Shown here: piece by piece, positions 24,600-32,571 of the stretch
Numbering within the stretch: the first letter of the stretch is position 1
Layout of the letters: the number at the start of each line of letters is the position of its first letter
Assembly: GCA_044869805.1 (NCBI GenBank)
Contig: JBIOXV010000157.1
Location: 30,670 to 94,669 of the forward strand
Origin: CAWDVR01 sp044869805
GTDB taxonomy: Bacteria > Acidobacteriota > Thermoanaerobaculia > Multivoradales > SZUA-115
Direction: 5' to 3'
Length of the DNA stretch: 64,000 bases
Notes under the pieces: generated by a model
What the model saw: only the letters and a program-made list of their open reading frames with translations
The model's database searches: none
What the model was told of the DNA's origin: nothing
Position numbers and translations under genes: made by a program

Positions 24600-26327
24600 T
24601 CAGTCGTACATCCCGTCCGCGAACCACTCTCCGGTCGCGCGGTCACGGAAGATGCGGTACACGCCGCCGCCGGCCAGCTCCACGTCCCAGTAGTCGCGCT
24701 GCATCGGGCGCTCCGACCACCACTCCTCCTCGATCCCCCAGGGGCCCGAGGCCACCCGCACCCGCCCGCGGATGCGAGGGAGCTTGGGAGACCGCAACGG
24801 GAAGCCAGGACGCTCAGAACCAGGACGTCCAGAAACGGAGCGCGCAGAACCGGGGTGCTCGGGGCCGGGGTCGGAGCCCGCATCGCCGGCCACCCGACGG
24901 GACTCGATCGAAAGCAGCCGGATGCCGGCGAGCTCGGGCGGTGGGCCGCTGCCGTAGGGCGTCACCGGCTCGGCCACCATTCCCTCGGCCGCGAAGCGGC
25001 CGTTGGCGGCATCGAGGTGGGTTCCGTCGGTCGAGACCGTGGTCAGCACCTCGATCGGCACCGGCGGCCGCAGCACGCGCACGGCGAGCAGGCCCTGGCC
25101 GCGGCGCGGCTCGCGCTCGACGCGCGGTGGCGGGGGCGGCGTGTACTCGACCAGCGCGAAGCGCTCGGGGCGGTGGCCGTCGGCCACCGCCGGCGAGCCG
25201 GAGCGGCCCGGGCCGAGCAGGGCGAAGAGCCGGGCCAGGGTGGTGGCGAGCTGGTCGGGGGACAGGGCCTCGGGGCCGAAGAGGGAGAGCTGCGCCTCGC
25301 GCGGCCGGTCGGGGTGGGCGGTGAAGCGGAAGGCCACCACCGGCGCGCCGGGCGGGCGGGCCTCGAGCTCCAGCCGCGCCAGGGTGAGCAGGGTCCTGGC
25401 GTCGCGGGTGGGAGCGGGCAGGTCGAGGGTGCGCTCGTAGAGCCCGTCGGGCTCGAGCTTCAAGGCGATCTCCAGGCGCTTGGCGGCGAGCCCCTGCGCG
25501 GCGAGGCGCTGGCACAGGCGGTCGAGGGCGGCGCGGCCGACGAAGAGGAAGGGCTCGAGGGCGACCAGGGCCCAGTCGAGGCTCATGCCCTCGCGGAAGC
25601 AGGGGGGCAGGAGGCGGGGCATCAAGGGCTGGGGATCGAGGCCGCGCGCCGTGGCGTGCAGCTCCTGACCGGCCTTGCCCAGGCGGCTCGCCACCTCCGA
25701 CGCCGGCAGCTTGGCGAGGTCGCCGATCGAGCGGATGCCCCAGCGCTCGAGGGTGGCGGCGACGCCGAGCTCCGGCGCCAGGCGCTCGAGCGGCAAGGGG
25801 GCGAGGAAGGCGGCTTCCTCGCCCAGGGGGACGACGGTCGGCGAGCGGGGCAGGTCGGCCGCCACGCGTGAAGCGAGCTTGGCCGCCGCGACGCCGACCC
25901 GCACTGGCAGGTCGGCCTTCTCCGCGGCGTCGATCAGCGCGCGGCCGATCTGGTGCTCGAAGTGCTCGCCGGGGAAGTGGCGCTCGAGGCCTTCGAGGTC
26001 GAGGTAGACCACGCCCTCGCCCGCATCCTCGACGCGGGGGGAGAGGGTCTCGGCGGCCTCCACCAGGGCCTCTTGGGCGGAGCGCTCACAGTCCGGGTCG
26101 CGCGAGCGCGCCACCAGCTTGGGCAGCAGGGCCCGGGCCTGGGGCAGGGTGAGGCCCGCCTTGAGGCCGGCCCGTCGCGCCGAGCGGGTGGCGGCCACCA
26201 GGCGGGCGGCGTTGCCGTTGCCGGCGAAGATGGCCAGGGCCTCACGGGTGAGCTCGGGCTCGCTGCGCAGGCGGGCAGCGAGAGGGAAGAGGGGGACGAC
26301 GAGGCAAGCGAGGCGGGCGGGCGGCAT
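24600..26327 (-). CDS. imuB: ImuB-type Y-family DNA polymerase-like protein
   Basis: A 575-residue Y-family polymerase relative. The N-terminus (ACLVVPLFPLAARL) lacks the first catalytic Asp of true polymerases and the SxDE motif is replaced by VVYLDLEGLERHF, the pattern of catalytically dead ImuB proteins, which act as clamp-binding adaptors for error-prone DnaE2. A helix-hairpin-helix region (RWGIRSIGDLAKLPASEVASRL) and little-finger-like part follow. The C-terminal 150 residues include a low-complexity Pro/Gly/Ser stretch. It sits 23 bases after imuA in the same direction. No dnaE2 is in the window. Confidence 0.85.
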   Translation of the reverse strand: MPPARLACLVVPLFPLAARLRSEPELTREALAIFAGNGNAARLVAATRSARRAGLKAGLTLPQARALLPKLVARSRDPDCERSAQEALVEAAETLSPRVEDAGEGVVYLDLEGLERHFPGEHFEHQIGRALIDAAEKADLPVRVGVAAAKLASRVAADLPRSPTVVPLGEEAAFLAPLPLERLAPELGVAATLERWGIRSIGDLAKLPASEVASRLGKAGQELHATARGLDPQPLMPRLLPPCFREGMSLDWALVALEPFLFVGRAALDRLCQRLAAQGLAAKRLEIALKLEPDGLYERTLDLPAPTRDARTLLTLARLELEARPPGAPVVAFRFTAHPDRPREAQLSLFGPEALSPDQLATTLARLFALLGPGRSGSPAVADGHRPERFALVEYTPPPPPRVEREPRRGQGLLAVRVLRPPVPIEVLTTVSTDGTHLDAANGRFAAEGMVAEPVTPYGSGPPPELAGIRLLSIESRRVAGDAGSDPGPEHPGSARSVSGRPGSERPGFPLRSPKLPRIRGRVRVASGPWGIEEEWWSERPMQRDYWDVELAGGGVYRIFRDRATGEWFADGMYD

Positions 26328-26350
26328 GGCTCAAGCTCTCGACCCTCCCC

Positions 26351-27331
26351 TCACCGTCCTCCTCCCACCGCCACGAGCGGCAGCGGCTCGGCCTCCGGCG
26401 GTCGGGCGGCGGCGGGCGGCGCCAGCGCGGCCGCGGGGTCGAGGAAGGGGATGGCGCGCCAGGGCAGGCGGGCGTGGTCACCGGGCGCCTGGCCGCGCTG
26501 CTTGGTCACGGCGAGGTGCGAGGCCACGCCGGCCAGCAGGCGCGGCGCAGCGCCGTCCCCCAGCCAGGCGACGCGGGCGCTCTCGACGGCGAGCACCGCG
26601 GCGGCGGCCGTGCCGCTCACCCGGTAGGGGGCGGAGACCAGCAGCGCCGCCTCGTGATCGCGGGCGGCGCGCGCCAGCCGCAGCCAGCAGCCCTCGTCGG
26701 CGTGGCCGCAGAGCGGTGGCAGGCCGAGGTCGAGCACCACCAGGGGAAAGCCGCCGGCGAGCACGGTCTCGGCGGCGGACAGGGCCTCCTTGAGGCGTCG
26801 TGGCCGCAGCCACAGCAGCCGCGCGAGGTCCACGCCCGTCAGGGTGGCGGCCTGAGGATCGAGGCCGTCGCCCAGGTCGACGAAGGCCACGGCCCGGCCG
26901 GTGCCGGTCACCGCGGCGAGCACCGTGAGCAGCAGGGAGAAGCGCCCCGAGCTGCGCCGGCCGACGAGCTCGACGAGCGAGCGCCGGGCGAGGCCGCCGC
27001 CCAGCAGGCGGTCAAAGGCCGGCTCGGCGGTGGGGAGCAGGGGCTCGCCGCGCGAACTTCGGCGGCGCAGGGCAAGCTCCCGCGCGCTCTCGACCCGCGA
27101 GCGCAGGGGGTGCGGTAAAGTCTGGCGAAGAACCTCGAGCGCCGGCCGGGGGGGGCCCAGGGCAGGGGTGTTAGTGGTCCCCCCGGCCGGCCGCTCAAGA
27201 TGAAACCTGGTACTGCCTGAACTGTCGACGCCCGGCCCCCCAGCCTGGGGTTTGTCCGCGCCTGGCTGGGAGACCGGGTCGTTGTTTCTTTTGCTTCCCG
27301 TGAGCACCGCGTTCGCTGTAGCCGATTTCAT
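26351..27331 (-). CDS. imuA: ImuA-like RecA-fold protein of the mutasome
   Basis: The 326-residue protein resembles a degenerate RecA/SulA-like ATPase fold: a RecA-like lead PAFDRLLGGGLARRSLVEL, a Walker-A-like loop GRRSSGRFSL, and a beta strand with aspartate FPLVVLDLGLP. ImuA proteins associate with ImuB and DnaE2 in damage-induced mutagenesis. The first 45 residues are disordered (Gly, Pro, Ser). It is the first gene of imuA-imuB(-add). A promoter with correctly spaced hexamers and phased direct repeats lies directly upstream, consistent with stress regulation. Confidence 0.78.
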   Translation of the reverse strand: MKSATANAVLTGSKRNNDPVSQPGADKPQAGGPGVDSSGSTRFHLERPAGGTTNTPALGPPRPALEVLRQTLPHPLRSRVESARELALRRRSSRGEPLLPTAEPAFDRLLGGGLARRSLVELVGRRSSGRFSLLLTVLAAVTGTGRAVAFVDLGDGLDPQAATLTGVDLARLLWLRPRRLKEALSAAETVLAGGFPLVVLDLGLPPLCGHADEGCWLRLARAARDHEAALLVSAPYRVSGTAAAAVLAVESARVAWLGDGAAPRLLAGVASHLAVTKQRGQAPGDHARLPWRAIPFLDPAAALAPPAAARPPEAEPLPLVAVGGGR

Positions 27332-27370
27332 GTCGATCCGGAGGTCGTGTGCTCTTTCCGCCTGGGACAG

Positions 27371-27418
27371 AGAGTAGACGTAAAGAAGGCGTAAGTCAAG
27401 AGGAATCTAGGCGTAAGT
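27371..27418 (-). promoter_or_regulatory. putative imuA promoter with three phased direct repeats
   Basis: Reading the minus strand, TTGACT (27399-27394) and TACTCT (27376-27371) are separated by 17 bp, a normal sigma-70 spacing, though the -10 box matches only half the consensus. On the plus strand a decamer AGRCGTAARK occurs at 27376-27385, 27387-27396 and 27409-27418, that is, 11 and 22 bases apart, on one face of the helix. The last two copies are identical (AGGCGTAAGT). Repeats overlapping both promoter boxes suggest a repressor operator. The regulator is unknown; the repeats do not match the classical LexA boxes of E. coli or Bacillus. Confidence 0.5.
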
Positions 27419-27427
27419 TTAGTCCTC

Positions 27428-27452
27428 CAGACGGAAGCCTCGGTTCCGTCTG
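27428..27452. promoter_or_regulatory. short perfect palindrome upstream of lhgO
   Basis: CAGACGGAA at 27428-27436 is matched by TTCCGTCTG at 27444-27452 around a seven-base centre. It ends 18 bases before the GTG start of lhgO. The position suits an operator for a dimeric regulator or a leader hairpin. No regulator gene is adjacent, so the role is inference. Confidence 0.4.
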
Positions 27453-27470
27453 CAGGCATGGCGGGCGGCG

Positions 27471-28673
27471 GTGAGGGCGCGCTGCGACGTGGCGGTGATC
27501 GGCGGCGGCGCGGTCGGGGCGGCCACCGCCATGGCGCTCGCCGAAGGCGGCCGCCTGTCGCTGGTGCTGCTCGAGGCCGAGCCAGCCCTCGCCGCTCACC
27601 AGAGCAGCCACAACAGCGGCGTCATCCACTCCGGGCTCTACTACAAGCCGGGCTCGCTCAAGGCCGAGACCGCGACCGCTGGCCGCCAGGCCCTCTACCG
27701 TTTCTGTGAGCAGGAGGGACTGCCGCATCGCCGCTCGGGCAAGCTGGTAGTGGCGACCGAAGAGCGCGAGCTGCCGGCGCTTGCCGAGCTGGAGCGTCGA
27801 GGCCGGGCCAACGGCCTCGCGGACCTGAAGCGGCTCTCGCCGGCCGAGATGCGCGACATCGAGCCCGAGGTCGCCGGCCTCGCCGGCCTGTGGGTGGGCG
27901 AAACCGGCATCGTGGACTTCGCCGAGGTGACCCGCGCCTACGCTCGCCGCGTGGAAGCGGCGGGCGGCGAGGTTCACACCCGCGCGCGCCTGCTCCGCGT
28001 CCACCCGCGGGCAGACGGCCTCACCCTGGAAACCGCGGCCGGAGAGCTCACGTGCGGCTTCCTGATCAACTGCGCCGGCCTCGCCGGCGACCGCGTGGCG
28101 CGTCTCTGCGGCGTCGATCCCGGCCTTTCGATCGTCCCTTTCCGTGGCGACTACTACGAGCTTCGGCCCGAGCGGCGCTCGCTGGTGCGCGGCCTGATCT
28201 ACCCGGTGCCCGACCCGTCGCTGCCGTTCCTGGGGGTCCACCTGACGCGCACCATCCACGGCCAGGTCGAGGCCGGCCCCAACGCCGTCCTCGCCCTGGC
28301 CCGCGAACGCTACAAGAAGCTCGCCTTCGTGCCCCGCGACGCCTGGGCCGCTCTCTCGTACCCCGGCACCTGGAGATTGCTTCGCCGCTACTGGCGCACC
28401 GGCCTCGCGGAGGTTCGGCGCTCGCTCTCGCGGACCGCGTTTGCCGCGGCCCTGGCGCGGCTGGTGCCGGCCATCCGCCGCGACGACCTGGTGCCGGCGG
28501 GCTGCGGCATTCGCGCCCAGGCCGTGGACCGCGACGGGAAGCTCGTCGAGGACTTCCGCCTGGTCCCAGGCCCGCGCAGCCTGCACGTGCTCAACACGCC
28601 GTCCCCAGCCGCTACCGCCTCGATCGCGATCGGGCGGGTGGTGGCGGAGCGGGTGCGGGAGGCGATGGGTTAG
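27471..28673 (+). CDS. lhgO: L-2-hydroxyglutarate oxidase (FAD-dependent)
   Basis: The 400-residue flavoprotein begins with the dinucleotide fold VIGGGAVGAATAMALAE and continues with family motifs SSHNSGVIHSGLYY, GKLVVAT, INCAGLAGDRVA, VPFRGDYYEL and FLGVHLTRTIHGQVEAGPNA. These are the hallmarks of LhgO, which oxidises L-2-hydroxyglutarate to 2-oxoglutarate and passes electrons on, usually to the quinone pool. The C-terminal IRAQAVDRDGKLVEDF is also typical. The start is GTG 27471, since the fold begins within seven residues of it. It is divergent from imuA and apparently monocistronic. Confidence 0.88.
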   Translation: MRARCDVAVIGGGAVGAATAMALAEGGRLSLVLLEAEPALAAHQSSHNSGVIHSGLYYKPGSLKAETATAGRQALYRFCEQEGLPHRRSGKLVVATEERELPALAELERRGRANGLADLKRLSPAEMRDIEPEVAGLAGLWVGETGIVDFAEVTRAYARRVEAAGGEVHTRARLLRVHPRADGLTLETAAGELTCGFLINCAGLAGDRVARLCGVDPGLSIVPFRGDYYELRPERRSLVRGLIYPVPDPSLPFLGVHLTRTIHGQVEAGPNAVLALARERYKKLAFVPRDAWAALSYPGTWRLLRRYWRTGLAEVRRSLSRTAFAAALARLVPAIRRDDLVPAGCGIRAQAVDRDGKLVEDFRLVPGPRSLHVLNTPSPAATASIAIGRVVAERVREAMG

Positions 28674-28695
28674 GGGGGCGGCACTGCGTGCAGAC

Positions 28696-28720
28696 GGCCG
28701 GGAGGCTCTGCCTCCCGGCC
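28696..28720. terminator. bidirectional hairpin between convergent genes
   Basis: GGCCGGGAGGC (28696-28706) and GCCTCCCGGCC (28710-28720) form a perfect 11-bp stem with a TCT loop. It lies 23 bases beyond the lhgO stop and 20 bases beyond the stop of the convergent PPC gene. There is no T-tract, so it may be a hairpin stop or RNA end protector rather than a classical intrinsic terminator. Confidence 0.55.
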
Positions 28721-28740
28721 AGGGTACTCGAAGGGTGGCG

Positions 28741-29946
28741 CTAGGGTTCGGCCACGAGGGCCAGATCGAGGCCGTAGGAGCCTTCGGCGCCACTCACGCC
28801 TTCGACGCGCACGAAGTAGCGGCCTCCGGCGAGGTTCTTTACCAGGCGGAAGTTGTCGCCGCTGCCTGCGTCGTCGTCGGTCGCGATGAGCGTGCCCTGC
28901 TTGTCGTAGAGGCTGCCGAAAGTGTCGACCGAGCCGGTGGACTCGATCTCCACGGTCCTCTGGCTGGTGAGAACGAAGGTGAAGAAGTCGTCGTCGTCGT
29001 CGGTGGCACTGTCGAGCGCGCCCGAGGCGCTTACCCCGGCGCTGAGCGGGGCGCCACAGAAGAGCGTGTCGCCCTGGTCGCTGCCGGTGGGGCAGAGGGC
29101 GAAGTACTTGACGTCGAGCGTGTAGCCGTAGGCGTCCTCGGGGGCCAGCAGCAGGCTGTAGGTGCCCGGGTAAAGCACGGCGGCCACCAGGTCGCCAGGG
29201 TCGGCGAGCTCGCCACCCGCGAGCCCCGTGGTCCGCCCGCAGGACTGGCCGTTGTGGATGTCGGCCGAGAGATAGCCGTCCGGCGCCGAGACGCGCAGGA
29301 CGCCCGGTACCTCGAAGGCGCCGGACAGCACGTCGCCGTCCCACTCCTGGATGCCCTGGACGACCTCGCCGTACCAGCTCTCGCCGATCTCGTCGCCGGC
29401 GATCGGGGTGGCCGAGACGCCGCAGCTCGTCGGAGGGTCGGTCGGCCCGATGGAGAGGTCGACGGGCTCTGGGTCCTCGCTCTCGGTCGAGAGGTCCAGG
29501 CTCCAAGCGGTCGTGAGCTTGATCCCCGAGAGCGTCTTCTCGGGGTCCTCGGGGGTGACCTGGAAGTAGAAGGTGCCGTCGTCCTCGATCCACTCGACGG
29601 CCGTCGCCGTGCCCTCCGCGACGGGGGTGTAGTCCGGGTCGTTGGGGTCGGGGTCGACGCAGTCGGTGCCGAGGAACAGGAGCTTGGGAGCCGGCGAGTC
29701 GCCCGGAGTGGCGGCGGCGACGGTCAGCATGCCTGCGGCGGAGGGCTGTACCTTGAAGATCCGAACGGTGGAGATCGGGTCGCCGTAGTCGTGCACCGTC
29801 GAGCCCAGGGTGACGGTGGTGGCGGCGTTGCAGTCGTCCGCACGGTCCGCGCGTGCGGCCTGTGGTGCGAAGGTGGCGCCGAGGACGAGCGCGGTGTGGA
29901 GCGAACGGACGGCGAAGCGCTGGCGAAGCGAACTGCGAGCGAGCAT
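28741..29946 (-). CDS. secreted protein with PPC (pre-peptidase C-terminal) domain
   Basis: This 401-residue protein has a signal peptide (LHTALVLGATFAPQAARA) and mostly beta structure. The last 100 residues match a bacterial pre-peptidase C-terminal domain: DDFFTFVLTSQRTVEIES, GSLYDKQGTLIATDDDAGS and GGRYFVRVEG, including the usual acidic turn after the fourth strand. A second, more divergent sandwich may lie near residues 40-140. No peptidase domain is present, so it is a stand-alone binding or adhesion protein. ATG 29946 has GGGAGA upstream. Confidence 0.68.
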   Translation of the reverse strand: MLARSSLRQRFAVRSLHTALVLGATFAPQAARADRADDCNAATTVTLGSTVHDYGDPISTVRIFKVQPSAAGMLTVAAATPGDSPAPKLLFLGTDCVDPDPNDPDYTPVAEGTATAVEWIEDDGTFYFQVTPEDPEKTLSGIKLTTAWSLDLSTESEDPEPVDLSIGPTDPPTSCGVSATPIAGDEIGESWYGEVVQGIQEWDGDVLSGAFEVPGVLRVSAPDGYLSADIHNGQSCGRTTGLAGGELADPGDLVAAVLYPGTYSLLLAPEDAYGYTLDVKYFALCPTGSDQGDTLFCGAPLSAGVSASGALDSATDDDDDFFTFVLTSQRTVEIESTGSVDTFGSLYDKQGTLIATDDDAGSGDNFRLVKNLAGGRYFVRVEGVSGAEGSYGLDLALVAEP

Positions 29947-29958
29947 GGTTTCTCCCTG

Positions 29959-29981
29959 GGCCGGGCGCTTGGCGCCCGGCC
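29959..29981. promoter_or_regulatory. hairpin in the 5' leader of the PPC gene
   Basis: A 10-bp stem, core GCCGGGCGC (29960-29968) with GCGCCCGGC (29972-29980) and a three-base loop, lies 13 bases before the start codon at 29946. It abuts the presumed GGGAGA ribosome binding site on the minus strand. It could influence translation or RNA stability, but nothing in the sequence shows this directly. Confidence 0.4.
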
Positions 29982-30190
29982 GGAATCGGTGAGCTGGAGC
30001 TCGGTTGCAGGGATCCCTGATCGGTCGGAGGACGTCTCCGAGCGAAGCGATCAGGAGCTCGCCGGCCGGCGAATCAGAAGCGGGTGATCAGCCCTTCCCT
30101 TGCCTCTGGGAAGGACTAACGGCGGGGATGGGTTGATTGGCGGCGAAGGAGGAAAGAGTGCTATAGCGAGGGCTCAAGTTTTGTGATGAA

Positions 30191-31438
30191 ATGAGGTCCA
30201 GCACAACGGCGCGAGTCGAGGAATCGACCTCTGTGAGCGTTCGTACATTCGCCTCCGGCTGGATCCCGTCGCGATGGCGGCGCCCCGGCCGTCCTGAAGC
30301 GGCGCCCGTCGTGGGTGGGGCGTCCGGCGAGCGGTCCGCGCCCTTCACCGACTACCTTTCGAGCCTCGGTCCGCAGGGGGATCCGCCGACTCCGCTCGCG
30401 TTTCAGAGAGTCCGCCGGCAGTTGCGGACGGCGCTCGTCGCGGAGCTCAAGAGGCGCGGGCTGTGGGAGGCTCCGCCCACCTATGTGGGGGTGCTCGGAG
30501 CGGCGAGCTGGAGCTCGACGGAGGGAGCCTGGCAGCGGGACCGCGCGCTCGAGGAGCTGGTCGCGGACTCCTATGCCTTCATCTTCGTCGAGCGGCTCGG
30601 AAGCCTGCTCGCTCAGCTCCGGGTCAAGCCCAACGTCGAGGGCCTGGTGCGCCTCAACATCCGCCACTTCCTCCACGAGCGCCAGCGCGAGCACGATCCG
30701 ATCGGGTTTCGGGTCTTCGAGGCGCTGCGCAACGGCCTCCGCGACGCCGTCGAGGAGGGGGAGATGAAGATCGTCGAGGGCGATCCCCGCATCCGCGGCG
30801 ACACAGTGCTGGAGTTCACCTCCGGGCCCCGCGCGCCGACCGGCGCCGGGAGCGAGCTCGCCGCGATCGTCCGCGGCTGGGGCGACGAGCTGCTGCCCGA
30901 GCTCGTGACCGCCCAGGGCCGGGCCCGGCTCGCCGTGGCGGAGAAGCTTCGCCGCCTGCTCTCCCAGCTCCGGGAGACCGATTGGCGATCGTTTCGCGTC
31001 AAGGACCTGCTCGATCCCCTGAAGCAGGACGTCCGGGCGCGCTGGGGCGCGCTCTTCGAGGCCGAGGTTGGAGAAGCTGGTGGTGAAGGCGAGGGCCAGG
31101 GGCTGCGGGAGCTGGTGCGGCGCATCGAGCCCAGCCGCCAGCTCGAGGAACGCGACTCCTTCCGCGCCCTGGTCAACTGCGTCGGCGGCCTGATCGCCGA
31201 GCTCAGAGCCGGTGGCTCGACACACCGCCACCTCGAGACCCTGTGGGGCTTTCTTCGCGCGCACGCGCTCGCCGGTGAAGGAGATGCGCTCCCCTCGCAG
31301 CGCAAGCTCGCGGTCTGGCTCGGCGTGCCGCGCGACCGGCTGCCGGCGCTCTACGAGACGCTGGCGCGCTTCGTCGAGCGGTGCCTGCGCTCCCTGGCGG
31401 CGCCTTCCACCGGCCAGCTCGTCGCGGAGGGGACGTGA
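30191..31438 (+). CDS. sigma-factor-like protein leading the TPR-protease operon
   Basis: The 415-residue protein has no certain family. Residues 110-195 read like a sigma region 2: ELVADSYAFIFVERL and NVEGLVRLNIRHFLHERQR, then FRVFEALRNGLRDAVEEGEM. Near the C-terminus PSQRKLAVWLGVPRDRLPAL, followed by YETLARFVERCLRSL, resembles the region 4 helix-turn-helix. This suggests a transcription regulator for its own operon, as an inference from pattern only. ATG 30191 has no clear Shine-Dalgarno site; GTG 30233 is an alternative. The next gene overlaps its stop by one base (TGATG), so the two products are translationally coupled and may interact. Confidence 0.5.
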   Translation: MRSSTTARVEESTSVSVRTFASGWIPSRWRRPGRPEAAPVVGGASGERSAPFTDYLSSLGPQGDPPTPLAFQRVRRQLRTALVAELKRRGLWEAPPTYVGVLGAASWSSTEGAWQRDRALEELVADSYAFIFVERLGSLLAQLRVKPNVEGLVRLNIRHFLHERQREHDPIGFRVFEALRNGLRDAVEEGEMKIVEGDPRIRGDTVLEFTSGPRAPTGAGSELAAIVRGWGDELLPELVTAQGRARLAVAEKLRRLLSQLRETDWRSFRVKDLLDPLKQDVRARWGALFEAEVGEAGGEGEGQGLRELVRRIEPSRQLEERDSFRALVNCVGGLIAELRAGGSTHRHLETLWGFLRAHALAGEGDALPSQRKLAVWLGVPRDRLPALYETLARFVERCLRSLAAPSTGQLVAEGT

Positions 31439-32442
31439 TGCGCGAGCTGCCCCGTGACGAGGAGCTGCGGCAGCGGACTGCGGAGGCACTCGCTCGCCTG
31501 CGGGGGAGCGACCGTGGCGACGAGCCCGGAGCGGGCCACGGGGAGCCGCGGCGGGACCCGCAAGCCGGCGACCTCTATGTCAGCGACGAGAGCGCCGACT
31601 ACGCGGTCCAGTGGCTGGTCCTGGGCGCGGAGCCGCAACACCCGGGCCGTCTACAAGTCGTGGTCGCGGACTCGGCGCCCTTCGCCGCCGGCGCTGATGT
31701 CGTGGTTCCCCGGGATGCGCCGCCCGGGCCCCTGACCCTGCGGCCACGGTTCGCGGTGTCGATCGAGCCGCGCGACCTGGCTCCCGGTAACCGGGTCGGG
31801 CACCTCGGCGACGAGTGGGTCTCGCAGGTCCGGGAGCGCCTGGCAGGTCTTGCCTCCGGCACCTACCGGCCGACAGTCCTGGAAGAGGAGACCGAGGCCG
31901 ACCCCGAGTACCAAGACTGGGTCGAGGAGGTGCTCGAGCCGGCCTGCGCGGCGCTCGGCGCGGCGGATCGAGCGCCGGGCCGAGCGGGGGCGCCGGAGCG
32001 CGCGCCTCGATGGCCGCAGGCGCTCGCGGCGGTCTTTCTGCTGACCTCGATCGGGCTCTCGGTCTGGGTGGTGGAGCTGCGGCAGACGGTGGAAGTCCTT
32101 TCCGAACCTGCGGTGCTATCCGCGGTTCAGGTGGTCGTCGGAGAAGGGTCGAGGTCGCCGGAGGAGATCAGCGCGCCGCCGGGGACGAGCCTTCTGCTGA
32201 TCGAGGTCGTCCTCGACGACGGCATCGAGGCCTACGACCAGTACCGTGTCGAGCTTTGGGACCGCTCCGTGCGGCTACTCGATTCCGGGCCGCAGCCGGG
32301 GCAGCCCGGCACGGTCTATCCGATCGTGTTGCCTCGGATCAGGTTCCCGGACGGTGAGTACCGAATGATCCTCTATGGCGAAACGCCGCAGGGCTCGAAG
32401 CTGATCGAGGAGCGGCGGCTCCTGGTCGAAAGCGAGCGCTGA
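31438..32442 (+). CDS. single-pass membrane protein, possible anti-sigma-like partner
   Basis: A 334-residue protein with an N-terminal soluble part (about 1-195), one membrane helix (about 198-218, ALAAVFLLTSIGLSVWVV) and an outer beta-rich C-terminal domain (PGTVYPIVLPRIRFPDGEYR). This layout, together with coupling to a sigma-like gene, is that of a membrane-bound anti-sigma sensor, but no zinc-binding HxxxCxxC motif is seen. It may instead report envelope state to the large TPR proteases downstream. ATG 31438 overlaps the previous stop. I do not recognise a named family. Confidence 0.5.
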   Translation: MRELPRDEELRQRTAEALARLRGSDRGDEPGAGHGEPRRDPQAGDLYVSDESADYAVQWLVLGAEPQHPGRLQVVVADSAPFAAGADVVVPRDAPPGPLTLRPRFAVSIEPRDLAPGNRVGHLGDEWVSQVRERLAGLASGTYRPTVLEEETEADPEYQDWVEEVLEPACAALGAADRAPGRAGAPERAPRWPQALAAVFLLTSIGLSVWVVELRQTVEVLSEPAVLSAVQVVVGEGSRSPEEISAPPGTSLLLIEVVLDDGIEAYDQYRVELWDRSVRLLDSGPQPGQPGTVYPIVLPRIRFPDGEYRMILYGETPQGSKLIEERRLLVESER

Positions 32443-32571
32443 GCGCCGGGTGTCTCGATCGCGAGCGCCATGGCCCCGCGCGCTCTCGGACCTCGCGTTT
32501 CTCTTCGGACCTGCGCCCGGCGCCGGCGGCCGCATCCCGGCCGATCGAGTGAGCCGGGAGCTGCCCACGAA

